A stretch of DNA of 64,000 nucleotides. Origin: Alteribacter aurantiacus DSM 18675. Lineage in GTDB: Bacteria > Bacillota > Bacilli > Bacillales > Salisediminibacteriaceae. The stretch covers positions 558,001 to 622,000 of the forward strand of contig NZ_KE386941.1 of assembly GCF_000429705.1 (NCBI RefSeq). The letters are read 5' to 3'. Of this stretch, positions 43,384-51,968 are shown in pieces; position 1 is the stretch's first letter; every line of letters begins with the position of its first letter. Under the pieces are notes generated by a model that was not told where the DNA came from, searched no databases, and saw only the letters and a list, made by a program, of their open reading frames with translations. Both the position numbers and the translations under genes were made by a program.

Positions 43384-44478
43384 ATGAATGGACCTGTCAT
43401 CGTTGGAGTAGGATATTACGGTGAAAAAACAAAAGATTTGGTAAGGGAAATACCCGATCGCTCCGTTGCGCTTATTAATCATAAGGATATTGATGCAGTA
43501 GCTGCAGAATCTTTAATTAAAAAAGAAGTCAAAGCCATTATTAATTATAGTGAATCCATGACGGGAACGTTTTACCATGAAGGGGTAAAAATGCTGTTAG
43601 AACATCACATCCCTGTTTATGATCTTTTGCCACCTCATGATATTGGTCCATTGAAAGAAGTCCCTGTTATGGTCAATGACGATGGCTTTTTCACCAAGGA
43701 TAAAAACCTTTGGGAAAATAGATGTGAAGTGAGGAAATGGGACGCAACAAAAGTAATGATGAAAATTACAGAGAGTCAAAATAGACAAATGGTAACATAC
43801 AAAACATTTATGGAAAATAGTTTAGCGTTTGCCAACGATGAGCTTACTCAATTTGTGAAAAGTGTTGAAAGTTTGCGTGTCTTCTCGCAAATGGAGGGAA
43901 AAAATGTCATCGTCGTAGCAAGAGGGACAGGATATGTTAACGACTTAATTTATTGGAAAGAGATGATGTGTGACCCGAATACAGTGATAATTGCAGTAGA
44001 TGGGGCTTGCGAAGGTGTTGATCAAATTGGCTCAAAAGCTGATTATATTGTTGGAGATATGGATTCTGTTCCAAAAGAGATGTTTTATCATCCTGCAATC
44101 TTTATTGCTCATGCCTATTTAGACGGAAATAGCCCAGGGAATGAACGTTTGCAGGAGATAGGGAGAACGGCAATTACGTGCAGATTTCCTGGTGTGAGTG
44201 AAGACTTAGCAGTGGCTTTGGCTTGTAAATCAGGTGCAAATCATGTGTATACCATTGGTTTACGAAGCGGCTATCTAGAAATGCTTGAAAAGAATCGTCC
44301 CGGGATGGGGTCCACCATTCTAACGAAAGCTTTCTTTGGTGATCGTATTAGTGATTTAAAAGGAACTCATCACTTTCAACAATCTTCATCTGACTTATTT
44401 AGTCCAAGAAAAAGGAGTGTTCATCGTATCTTGGGTGAGGAAAGGGATTGGAATGTGAGTGAGGAGGGGCGAAGATGA
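43384..44478 (+). CDS. steA: SteA-like protein, thiamine pyrophosphokinase fold
   Basis: 364 residues, similar to the SteA proteins named as cytokinetic ring components in Corynebacterium. The middle carries a TPK-like site: VDGACEGVDQIGSKADYIVGDMDSVPKEM (about 200-228), DGNSPGNERL and FPGVSEDLAVALA. The typical C-terminal membrane segment is not evident. AGGGGGA precedes the ATG. First of three overlapping genes with a GT2 transferase and a MraY-like protein, suggesting cell-envelope work. True function unknown. Confidence 0.8.
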   Translation: MNGPVIVGVGYYGEKTKDLVREIPDRSVALINHKDIDAVAAESLIKKEVKAIINYSESMTGTFYHEGVKMLLEHHIPVYDLLPPHDIGPLKEVPVMVNDDGFFTKDKNLWENRCEVRKWDATKVMMKITESQNRQMVTYKTFMENSLAFANDELTQFVKSVESLRVFSQMEGKNVIVVARGTGYVNDLIYWKEMMCDPNTVIIAVDGACEGVDQIGSKADYIVGDMDSVPKEMFYHPAIFIAHAYLDGNSPGNERLQEIGRTAITCRFPGVSEDLAVALACKSGANHVYTIGLRSGYLEMLEKNRPGMGSTILTKAFFGDRISDLKGTHHFQQSSSDLFSPRKRSVHRILGEERDWNVSEEGRR

Positions 44479-45155
44479 AAGTCGATGTTGTTATTCCTGC
44501 TTATAATGAAGAAGCAAACATTGGTCAGACTCTTCAAGTCCTGTCATGTGCAGATTGGGTGAACCGTATCTATGTCATTGATGATGGGAGCACGGATAGC
44601 ACTTACACTGTGGCACTTCAGTTTACCAAGGATGTCTTACGGTTTCATATAAATCAAGGGAAGGCTCAAGCTGCAATGACAGGATTAAAGCAGACAAAGA
44701 GTGATTATGTGATGCTGTTGGATGCGGATTTAAGGCGTAGCGTTTCAGAAGCTCATAAACTTTTAATCCCTCTCTCTTTAAATATTGCGGATGTTGTTGT
44801 AGCTAAATTTCCTGCAGACGGAAAAAAACAAGGATTTGGTATGATGAAGAGGCGTGCACAACGTGTCATTGAACAAAGGTATCAGATGCACATGACTTGC
44901 CCTCTTTCTGGTCAGAGAGCTTTTCATCGAAAATGGATCGGTTGTTTATCGGAAGATGTGCGTCATAGTCGTTACGGTTTTGAAATGGCGTGTAATTTGG
45001 ATTTTCTTTACCATGGGGCAAGGATTCAAGAAGTACCTGTAGTCATGGAGCATAGTGGGTACGGTAAGACGGTGCGTGGTATGTTGCATAGGGCTAGGCA
45101 ATGGTATGAAATGGAGAGGATCTTATGGCAACGTACATCTGGAAACCACTTTTAG
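44475..45155 (+). CDS. Family 2 glycosyltransferase
   Basis: 226 residues with the GT-A start VDVVIPAYNEEANIG, VIDDGSTDST and the metal-binding DAD in MLLDADLRRS. SGQRAFHR is the likely acceptor-side loop, as in dolichyl-phosphate-mannose synthase-like enzymes. No membrane segments, so probably cytoplasmic. It overlaps steA by four bases (ATGA) and the next gene by 31. Sugar donor and acceptor unknown. Confidence 0.85.
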   Translation: MKVDVVIPAYNEEANIGQTLQVLSCADWVNRIYVIDDGSTDSTYTVALQFTKDVLRFHINQGKAQAAMTGLKQTKSDYVMLLDADLRRSVSEAHKLLIPLSLNIADVVVAKFPADGKKQGFGMMKRRAQRVIEQRYQMHMTCPLSGQRAFHRKWIGCLSEDVRHSRYGFEMACNLDFLYHGARIQEVPVVMEHSGYGKTVRGMLHRARQWYEMERILWQRTSGNHF

Positions 45156-45931
45156 TTGTTTTGTTTTATACATTTACAAGAAAACACTTTATCCAGAATG
45201 GGTGGACAGTCAAGAATTTTAGTGAGAAGTGGGTCCCATATAATTTTGGTATGGTCTTATTGCTTTGGATTACCCTTGAGATGATTCACCCCGGGCTTAC
45301 AGTTATCTCTATTGTGGATTATGGATTTTTGTTTTGCTTATGGCTAATTGGCTGGTTGGACGATCGGTTTGGTCAAGCGTACCCAAAAGGGATTAAAGGT
45401 CACCTCTACTACTGTTTATCAAGATACACGTTAACGACAGGATTAGTTAAGGCGGTAGGAGGTGTGGTACTCGCAGCTTCCTATCTGTTACTTTTACACC
45501 GCCAGGGCACGGTTACGCAGTTGGAAGCATTATTTTATATGCCACTATTGATTTTAATGCCTCATGTTTTTAATTTATTGGATACAAGACCCCTGAGAGT
45601 TATGAAAGTAGCGATGGTCGTAATACTTGTTGTTTTACTTGTATTAGGGAGTTTACCTGTCTTGAGTGGACTCATTGTGTTGTTTGTTTTATGGTTCAAG
45701 GAAGAAGGTCATGAGAAAACAATGCTTGGAGACAATGGAGCCGTTTTGATAGGAGGGTACTTAGTTGTTACAATGGTTCATGCGGGTTCCGATCTTTTGG
45801 TGTTTATTTTTTCCCTCATATGTGTAGGTGTAACTTTCCTTGCTGAAAGGTACTCAATATCAAAGCTGATTGAAGAGATAAAAATGCTGAATAGAATTGA
45901 TCTTTTTGGTCGAAAGAAAAGTCCTTTATAA
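45125..45931 (+). CDS. MraY/WecA-like multi-pass membrane protein
   Basis: 268 residues with about eight to nine membrane segments. Loop motifs resemble the polyprenyl-phosphate phosphosugar transferases: GWLDDRFGQ (DD motif), GIKGHL, FNLLDTRPLRVMKV (the NLxDGxxG place) and LGDNGAVLIGGYLV (the GDxGS place). The catalytic DGxxG is replaced by DTRPLR, so it may be a divergent or altered enzyme. GAGAGGA precedes the ATG inside the previous gene. Confidence 0.7.
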   Translation: MATYIWKPLLVVLFYTFTRKHFIQNGWTVKNFSEKWVPYNFGMVLLLWITLEMIHPGLTVISIVDYGFLFCLWLIGWLDDRFGQAYPKGIKGHLYYCLSRYTLTTGLVKAVGGVVLAASYLLLLHRQGTVTQLEALFYMPLLILMPHVFNLLDTRPLRVMKVAMVVILVVLLVLGSLPVLSGLIVLFVLWFKEEGHEKTMLGDNGAVLIGGYLVVTMVHAGSDLLVFIFSLICVGVTFLAERYSISKLIEEIKMLNRIDLFGRKKSPL

Positions 45932-45962
45932 AAAGGGTCCCCTCTCGTCCGTTTCACATAAG

Positions 45963-45998
45963 AACAGGGCTGTGAGAGGGGAATCTCACAGCCCTGTT
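45963..45998. terminator. Convergent hairpin between the MraY-like gene and yqzF
   Basis: Perfect 14-bp stem AACAGGGCTGTGAG with CTCACAGCCCTGTT. The left arm region can also pair differently: TCCCCTCTC (45938-45946) with GAGAGGGGA (45974-45982). The U tails are weak on both strands. Confidence 0.7.
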
Positions 45999-46002
45999 TG
46001 GA

Positions 46003-46248
46003 TCAGTTTTGTTTTTGAAACCTTGGTGCTACTTTATTGTTTTTACGATCGCGGTGTAGGATGAAGCCACCGATAAACCATACCCCGAATATAAGTGCGA
46101 AAAGCCCGACGAAAAATTGAAGCATTAAAAAAGGGTAAGGAGGGTTTAATATGCTAAACACAGTATCTCTCATGAGTTTGATACCATAACCTGCAATCCA
46201 ACCGGGTATCACTAAAACAAGTAAAGCCATAAAGCGCTGTACCGTCAT
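46003..46248 (-). CDS. DUF2627 (YqzF-like) membrane protein
   Basis: 81 residues with two membrane segments (about 6-26 and 40-63) and a basic tail. It lies before bkdR as yqzF does in B. subtilis. Function unknown. Divergent from bkdR. Confidence 0.78.
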   Translation of the reverse strand: MTVQRFMALLVLVIPGWIAGYGIKLMRDTVFSILNPPYPFLMLQFFVGLFALIFGVWFIGGFILHRDRKNNKVAPRFQKQN

Positions 46249-46384
46249 TGAAAAATTCCTCTCTCTCAGAAATATCTCCTTTCATTTTAAACGAAACAAA
46301 GTATGTCTGCAAACTTGACAATTCTTCCATACAAAAGAGCGAAGTAAGGTAGAGTAAATGAGGAAAGCCTTCTTCTCTATGACT

Positions 46385-46400
46385 ATGCAAAAAATTGCAT
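46385..46400. promoter_or_regulatory. Palindrome before bkdR, possible BkdR site
   Basis: ATGCAA-AAAA-TTGCAT. The TGCAAAA half also occurs in the palindrome upstream of the bkd operon (48538-48549), suggesting one regulator for both. Confidence 0.45.
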
Positions 46401-46449
46401 AAAGGGTAAACTGAAAGAAGAATGTTCGGCAAGAGGAGGTACAGGAGAT

Positions 46450-48519
46450 ATGAAAAGGATTTTGCTTATAGGAGGAGGCAAAGGAGGTGCTTCGTTATTT
46501 GATGTGCTACACTTTACTGCCTATACCAAGGTTATTGGATTGGTAGATGTAAATCCCGAAAGTCTTGGTTGCCAAAAGGCTAGAGAAGTAGGCCTGCCTG
46601 TGTATGAGGATTGGAAAGAAGCTGTTGATGAAGTTGGAGACTTTGATGCAGTGGTCGAAGTCACAGGGGATCATGATCTATATAATCAATTAAAGGACGG
46701 ACTGAAGGACCTGGATGTCTCCATCATTCCCAGTTCAGTAGCTTCGATCCTCTTTTATTTAATTGAAGAAAAAGAAGAATTAATCAACGAAAAGACAGAG
46801 CACTTCTCAAAACTTGAACTGATCCTGGACTCTACCCATGACGGAATGATTGCGATTGATCAAAAGGAACGAATTACACTCATTAACAAGCGTGCTGAAG
46901 AGATGTCTGGTCTTAAGAAAATAGAGGTGATGGGGAAGGCAATTGCTGATGTACTTCCTTCAAGTGAACTACCTAGAGTTCTTAGGACAGGTGTTGTTGA
47001 AACAAACAGGCGGCAGGCGATTCATAAAAGCAGGTCAATCATTACAACACGCATGCCGATTAAAAAAGGCAGTAAAGTCATGGGAGCTCTCGGTGTATTT
47101 AAGGACATTACTGAAATTGAGCAGATGGCAGAAGAGGTAACCAATTTGAAAAGTGTTCAGACGATGCTTGAGGCCATTATTCAATCGTCTGATGATGCGA
47201 TAAGTGTGGTAGATGAAGAAGGAAAAGGGTTAATGATTAACCCCGCTTACACACGTCTAACTGGGTTAACGCCGGAACAAGTGCTTCACAAACCTGCAAC
47301 GACAGATATATCAGAAGGGGAGAGTATGCACCTTCAAGTTCTTGAGACGAGAAAGCCGGTTCGTGGCGCGAGGATGAAAGTGGGACCTAAGAAAAAAGAC
47401 GTGATCGTTAATGTTGCCCCTGTTATAGTTGATGGGGTTTTAAAAGGTAGTGTTGGTGTTATACACGATGTTTCGGAACTGGAGATCTTAAACACCGAGC
47501 TTGAAAGAGCAAAACAAATCATTCGAACGCTCGAAGCCAAATATACGTTTGATGATATTATGGGTGATTCTGAAGAATTTACTTTTGCAATTGAACAGGC
47601 GAAGATGGCTGCTAAAACACCTGCTACCATCTTGCTAAGGGGAGAATCAGGAACAGGAAAAGAACTCTTTGCACACGCGATACATAATGCAAGTGATCGG
47701 AAATACAACAAATTTGTAAGAGTGAATTGTGCAGCCATTTCAGAAAGTCTCCTTGAAAGTGAGCTCTTCGGTTATGAGGAAGGGGCCTTCTCTGGAGCAA
47801 AGCGTGGTGGCAAGAAGGGGTTATTCGAAGAAGCTCATGGTGGAACGATCTTTCTTGACGAAATCGGGGAACTAAAAAGTCAAACGCAAGCAAAACTATT
47901 AAGAGTTTTGCAAGAAAAAGAGGTCGTGCGAGTAGGGAGTACGAAAACGCTGGACATTGATGTACGTGTTGTGGCGGCTACAAACGTTAATCTTGAGGAA
48001 AAAATGAATAATCATGAATTCAGAAGTGATTTGTACTATCGATTGAATCGAATGCCGATTCAAATTCCGCCTCTAAGAGACAGGAAGGAAGATTTGGATA
48101 AGTTGTGTAGACACTTATTAACAAAATTAAATCAAGACTATGGTAGAAACGTAAAAGGTCTAACTACTGAGGCAATTAATCACTTGCGTTCCTATTCATG
48201 GCCTGGCAATGTCCGGGAGTTAGAGAACGTACTAGGAAGAGCTATGATTCATACTCATTACTCTGTTCATTTCCTTGATCACCATCATCTACCCGCATTC
48301 ACGGAAGACCCGCTCGTTGAAGCAAGTCAGCTAAAACCGAGGAAACAAATGACTGAGATCAAAAGCCTTGCGGATCAAATTGCAGAGAAAGAAAAAGAAG
48401 TCATAGTAGAGGCACTTACTGTATGTGAGGGCAACAAAACAAAAACAGCCCAAGCGCTCGGCCTATCCATTCGTAATTTATACTACAAAATGGACAAGCT
48501 ATCCATTGAGAGATTCTAA
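46450..48519 (+). CDS. bkdR: Sigma-54-dependent activator BkdR
   Basis: 689-residue enhancer-binding protein. Domains: an N-terminal Rossmann-like segment (IGGGKGGASLFD, 1-115), two PAS domains (about 125-225 and 240-345), an AAA+ domain with Walker A GESGTGKELFA (about 398) and a C-terminal Fis-type HTH (NKTKTAQALGLSIRNLYYKM). The sigma-54 contact loop reads GAFSGA instead of GAFTGA. It should activate the bkd operon, whose sigma-54 promoter is 115 bases downstream. Confidence 0.94.
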   Translation: MKRILLIGGGKGGASLFDVLHFTAYTKVIGLVDVNPESLGCQKAREVGLPVYEDWKEAVDEVGDFDAVVEVTGDHDLYNQLKDGLKDLDVSIIPSSVASILFYLIEEKEELINEKTEHFSKLELILDSTHDGMIAIDQKERITLINKRAEEMSGLKKIEVMGKAIADVLPSSELPRVLRTGVVETNRRQAIHKSRSIITTRMPIKKGSKVMGALGVFKDITEIEQMAEEVTNLKSVQTMLEAIIQSSDDAISVVDEEGKGLMINPAYTRLTGLTPEQVLHKPATTDISEGESMHLQVLETRKPVRGARMKVGPKKKDVIVNVAPVIVDGVLKGSVGVIHDVSELEILNTELERAKQIIRTLEAKYTFDDIMGDSEEFTFAIEQAKMAAKTPATILLRGESGTGKELFAHAIHNASDRKYNKFVRVNCAAISESLLESELFGYEEGAFSGAKRGGKKGLFEEAHGGTIFLDEIGELKSQTQAKLLRVLQEKEVVRVGSTKTLDIDVRVVAATNVNLEEKMNNHEFRSDLYYRLNRMPIQIPPLRDRKEDLDKLCRHLLTKLNQDYGRNVKGLTTEAINHLRSYSWPGNVRELENVLGRAMIHTHYSVHFLDHHHLPAFTEDPLVEASQLKPRKQMTEIKSLADQIAEKEKEVIVEALTVCEGNKTKTAQALGLSIRNLYYKMDKLSIERF

Positions 48520-48522
48520 TGT

Positions 48523-48550
48523 TGCAAAAATATGCCTGCAAAATTTTGCG
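48523..48550. promoter_or_regulatory. Candidate BkdR upstream activating site
   Basis: TGCAAAAATATGC (48523-48535 region) followed by the perfect palindrome GCAAAATTTTGC (48538-48549). About 100 bases upstream of the sigma-54 promoter, the usual enhancer distance. Confidence 0.55.
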
Positions 48551-48593
48551 CACCATGAAAAATATTGCGTATTTGTGTTAGTGTAGTAAAAGG

Positions 48594-48618
48594 GAAACGC
48601 ACTTCCTGTAAGCGTTTC
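48594..48618. promoter_or_regulatory. Inverted repeat before the sigma-54 promoter, near-cre
   Basis: GAAACGC (48594-48600) and GCGTTTC (48612-48618), 11 bases apart. The segment TGTAAGCGTTTCAT resembles a CcpA cre site but is one base short. Possible catabolite control site. Confidence 0.35.
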
Positions 48619-48633
48619 ATCCAAAAAAATAAT

Positions 48634-48649
48634 TGGCACGGAACTTGCA
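48634..48649 (+). promoter_or_regulatory. Sigma-54 promoter of the bkd operon
   Basis: TGGCAC-GGAAC-TTGCA matches the -24/-12 consensus TGGCAC-N5-TTGCW at every position. 45 bases before ptb. Confidence 0.93.
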
Positions 48650-48694
48650 TTAAAATAAAGGTGGAACATCGGCATCTAGAAAGGCGGGTAAAGA

Positions 48695-49591
48695 ATGACA
48701 TTTGATGAGTTGTTGAATCAAATAAAAGACCAATCTGGTAACAGAACCATTGCCGTAGCTCATGCAACCGATGAAGGACTTTTTCATTGTGCAAAACGGG
48801 CAATTGAACTTGGAATCGCTTCATTTATCTTCGTGGGACCAAAAAGTACTTTGACCAGTCTGTCTGAAAAAACAGACCTTAACGAGAGTGAGAAACTTCG
48901 TTTTGTAGATAGTGTCGACGAAGCTCAATCTGCAAAAAAAGCGGCCTCCTTAGTAGGAACAGGTGAAGCAGACGTTTTAATGAAAGGGATGCTTGGCACC
49001 TCAACTCTATTAAAAGCCGTATTAGATAAAGAACATGGTTTAAGAACAGGTAACGTTCTTTCACACGTAGCTGCGTTTGATTTTCCTGAGCGAGAACGTC
49101 TCTTATTTTTAACAGATGCGGCGATGAATATTGCACCTGATTTAAAAAATAAAGTAGCAATCACTGAAAATGCTGTTCGAGTAGCTCAAAAGATTGGGAT
49201 TGAAACACCAAATGTTGCTGTCCTTGCTGCAGTGGAAACGGTCAACCCTGCAATGGAAGCGACATTGGATGCTGCGTCACTTACCCAAATGAATCAAAGA
49301 GGCCAGCTGAAAGGATGCAACGTTGATGGGCCTTTGTCCTTCGATATTGCTGTGTCTCCTGAAGCGGCAAAACAAAAAGGAGTTTATTCCCAAGTAGCAG
49401 GTCATGCAGATATTCTTGTTGCCCCGACAATAGAAGTGGGAAATGCCTTGTACAAATCATTTACGATTTTCGGGGGCGCTCAAGTAGGAGGCATGATCGC
49501 CGGTGCTAAAGCTCCGATCGTACTGACATCTCGGGCTGACTCTATAGAAAGTAAACTACTGTCCATTGCGATTGCGGTAGGATCTGTCTAA
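48695..49591 (+). CDS. ptb: Phosphate butyryltransferase
   Basis: Exchanges CoA for phosphate on butyryl-, isobutyryl- or isovaleryl-CoA. 298 residues of the PTA/PTB fold, with KGMLGTSTLLKAVLD, HVAAFDFP, LTDAAMNIAPDL and DGPLSFDIAVS. First gene of the bkd operon; pairs with buk to make ATP from branched-chain acyl-CoA. AAAGGCGGG precedes the ATG. Confidence 0.95.
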   Translation: MTFDELLNQIKDQSGNRTIAVAHATDEGLFHCAKRAIELGIASFIFVGPKSTLTSLSEKTDLNESEKLRFVDSVDEAQSAKKAASLVGTGEADVLMKGMLGTSTLLKAVLDKEHGLRTGNVLSHVAAFDFPERERLLFLTDAAMNIAPDLKNKVAITENAVRVAQKIGIETPNVAVLAAVETVNPAMEATLDAASLTQMNQRGQLKGCNVDGPLSFDIAVSPEAAKQKGVYSQVAGHADILVAPTIEVGNALYKSFTIFGGAQVGGMIAGAKAPIVLTSRADSIESKLLSIAIAVGSV

Positions 49592-49673
49592 CGTAAAAAG
49601 GGAAAATAAAATAAAGAGTACGATTAAGAAGATACGGCGGGAAAGAATCCGCAATCATGAGGAGGAAATGAGA

Positions 49674-50774
49674 ATGGAAATTTTTAAGTATATGGAGAGT
49701 TATGATTACGAGCAAGTGGTTGTATGTCAAGATAAACAGTCAGGTTTAAAAGCGATTATCGCTATTCACGATACGACACTAGGGCCAGCCTTGGGTGGAA
49801 CGCGTATGTGGACTTATGAGACAGAAGAGCAAGCTTTTGAAGATGCCCTAAGACTTGCAAAAGGCATGACTTACAAAAATGCCGCAGCAGGTCTAAATCT
49901 TGGTGGAGGAAAAACAGTTATCATTGGTGATCCTCGTAAAGATAAAAATGAAGCGATGTTTAGAGCTTTCGGTCGATACATCCAAGGCTTAAATGGTCGC
50001 TATATTACTGCTGAAGACGTAGGAACAACCGTAGAAGACATGGACCTTGTTTATCAAGAAACAGAATTTGTTACTGGGATTTCTCCGGCATTTGGTTCGT
50101 CCGGAAATCCATCGCCAGTCACAGCTTACGGCGTTTATGTAGGGATGAAAGCGGCTGCAAAAGAGGCGTTTGGAACGGATTCTCTTGAAGGGAAACGAGT
50201 AGCCGTTCAAGGGATTGGAAATGTTGCATTTAATCTATGTCGTCACCTTCACCAAGAAGGAGCTCACTTGATCGTTACAGATATTAATGAAGATGCAGTA
50301 GCCCGTGCGGTGGCAGAGTTTGGTGCGGAAAGTGTAGGAATTAACGATATTTATAGCGTTGATTGTGATATCTATGCTCCATGTGCACTTGGAGCAACGA
50401 TCAATGATGAAACACTATCTCAATTAAAGGCAAAAGTCATTGCTGGAGCTGCAAACAATCAACTTAAAGAAACCCGTCATGGTGACGCACTAGAAGAAAA
50501 AGGGATGATCTATGCTCCGGATTACGTAATTAATTCAGGTGGAGTGATCAACGTAGCGGATGAGCTTAATGGTTACAACCGGGAACGTGCGATGAAAAAA
50601 GTTGAAACCATTTATGATAACATTTCAAAAATCTTCGAGATTGCTAAACGTGATAACATCCCTACTTATATGGCGGCAGATCGTATGGCTGAAGAGCGGA
50701 TTGAAACGATGAGGAAGTCAAGAAAACAATTTTTGCAAAATGATATGAGCATTTTAAGTCGAGGTCGAAGATAA
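49674..50774 (+). CDS. bcd: Branched-chain amino acid (leucine) dehydrogenase
   Basis: NAD-dependent oxidative deamination of leucine, valine and isoleucine. 366 residues with the catalytic Lys in AAGLNLGGGKTVIIGDP, GPALGGTRMW, DVGTTVEDMD and the NAD fold VAVQGIGNVAFNLC. The ATG at 49674 is nine bases behind AGGAGG and gives the usual start MEIFKYMESYDYEQ; the ATG at 49668 is too close. Confidence 0.96.
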   Translation: MEIFKYMESYDYEQVVVCQDKQSGLKAIIAIHDTTLGPALGGTRMWTYETEEQAFEDALRLAKGMTYKNAAAGLNLGGGKTVIIGDPRKDKNEAMFRAFGRYIQGLNGRYITAEDVGTTVEDMDLVYQETEFVTGISPAFGSSGNPSPVTAYGVYVGMKAAAKEAFGTDSLEGKRVAVQGIGNVAFNLCRHLHQEGAHLIVTDINEDAVARAVAEFGAESVGINDIYSVDCDIYAPCALGATINDETLSQLKAKVIAGAANNQLKETRHGDALEEKGMIYAPDYVINSGGVINVADELNGYNRERAMKKVETIYDNISKIFEIAKRDNIPTYMAADRMAEERIETMRKSRKQFLQNDMSILSRGRR

Positions 50775-50784
50775 TAAAGAGTAG

Positions 50785-50813
50785 AAGCTTCCGCCATTAT
50801 GGCGGGATGCTTT
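50785..50813 (+). other. Hairpin between bcd and buk
   Basis: CCGCCAT with ATGGCGG, extended by AAGC with GCTT. The U tail is poor, so it is more likely a partial terminator or mRNA stabiliser inside the operon. Confidence 0.45.
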
Positions 50814-50840
50814 CGTTTAATTTGATGGAGGGAATACGAA

Positions 50841-51953
50841 GTGGAACAAACAGAATACCGAATTTTAGCGATCAACCCAGGTTCAACATCAACGAAAATA
50901 GGGATTTTTGATAATGAAAGGTCAATTGTGGAAGAGACGATTCGCCATGACCGTGATACTTTGGCTACATACGACTCCATTATTGATCAATATCCATTTC
51001 GTAAACAAATGATACTAGAAACTCTTGATCAACAAGGGATTAACTTGTCTAAACTGTCTGCGGTTGTTGGAAGAGGCGGTCTTCTTCGTCCCATCGAAGG
51101 TGGAACGTATGAAGTGAACGAGTCCATGTTAAAAGATTTAAGAGAAGGCTACTCAGGGCAACATGCTTCAAACCTCGGAGGGATTTTAGCTAATGAGATT
51201 GCCGAACAATTTAATATCCCTTCATACATTGTTGACCCTGTAGTTGTCGACGAGCTTGATGACATTGCTAAGGTATCAGGTTTTGCGGACTTTGAAAGAA
51301 AAAGCATTTTTCATGCACTGAACCAAAAAGCAGTAGCTAGAAGGGTCGCAAAGGAAAAAGGTTATAAGTATGAAGAGATGAACCTGATCGTGGTCCACAT
51401 GGGCGGAGGAATTACTGTAGGAGCTCACAAACAAGGTCGTGTTATTGATGTGAATAACGGGTTACACGGTGAAGGGCCATTCTCACCTGAACGTGCCGGT
51501 ACGGTACCAGCGGGAGATTTGGTTGCCATGTGTTTTAGTGGTGAGTACTACTCGGATGAAATTATGAAGAAGATTGTAGGACAAGGTGGACTTGTAGGTT
51601 ATTTGGGAACAAATGATGCTATCGAAGTAGAGAAAAGAATTGCTTCAGGGGATGAAAAGGCCGAACTTGTCTATCATGCAATGGCTTATCAGATTGCAAA
51701 GGAAATTGGCGCCTCAGCAGCGGTTTTAAAAGGTGAAGTGGACGCTGTCATCCTTACAGGCGGGCTTGCTTACGGAAAAGACTTTATCAATCGCATTATT
51801 GAACGTATCCATTGGATCTCCGATGTTATTGTGAAGCCCGGAGAAAATGAACTAGAAGCTCTCGCAGAAGGAGCTCTACGCGTGTTAAGGGAAGAAGAGG
51901 AAGTAAAAGTCTATGGTGAAGACAGAGAGAAAGCTTCTGTTAATCACAGCTAA
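50841..51953 (+). CDS. buk: Butyrate kinase
   Basis: Makes ATP from butyryl-type acyl phosphates. 370 residues of the acetokinase fold with AINPGSTSTKIGIF, VVGRGGLL, VVHMGGGITVGAH and ILTGGLAYGK. Start GTG behind GGAGGGAA. Confidence 0.95.
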   Translation: MEQTEYRILAINPGSTSTKIGIFDNERSIVEETIRHDRDTLATYDSIIDQYPFRKQMILETLDQQGINLSKLSAVVGRGGLLRPIEGGTYEVNESMLKDLREGYSGQHASNLGGILANEIAEQFNIPSYIVDPVVVDELDDIAKVSGFADFERKSIFHALNQKAVARRVAKEKGYKYEEMNLIVVHMGGGITVGAHKQGRVIDVNNGLHGEGPFSPERAGTVPAGDLVAMCFSGEYYSDEIMKKIVGQGGLVGYLGTNDAIEVEKRIASGDEKAELVYHAMAYQIAKEIGASAAVLKGEVDAVILTGGLAYGKDFINRIIERIHWISDVIVKPGENELEALAEGALRVLREEEEVKVYGEDREKASVNHS

Positions 51954-51968
51954 CGAGGAGGACCAAAG

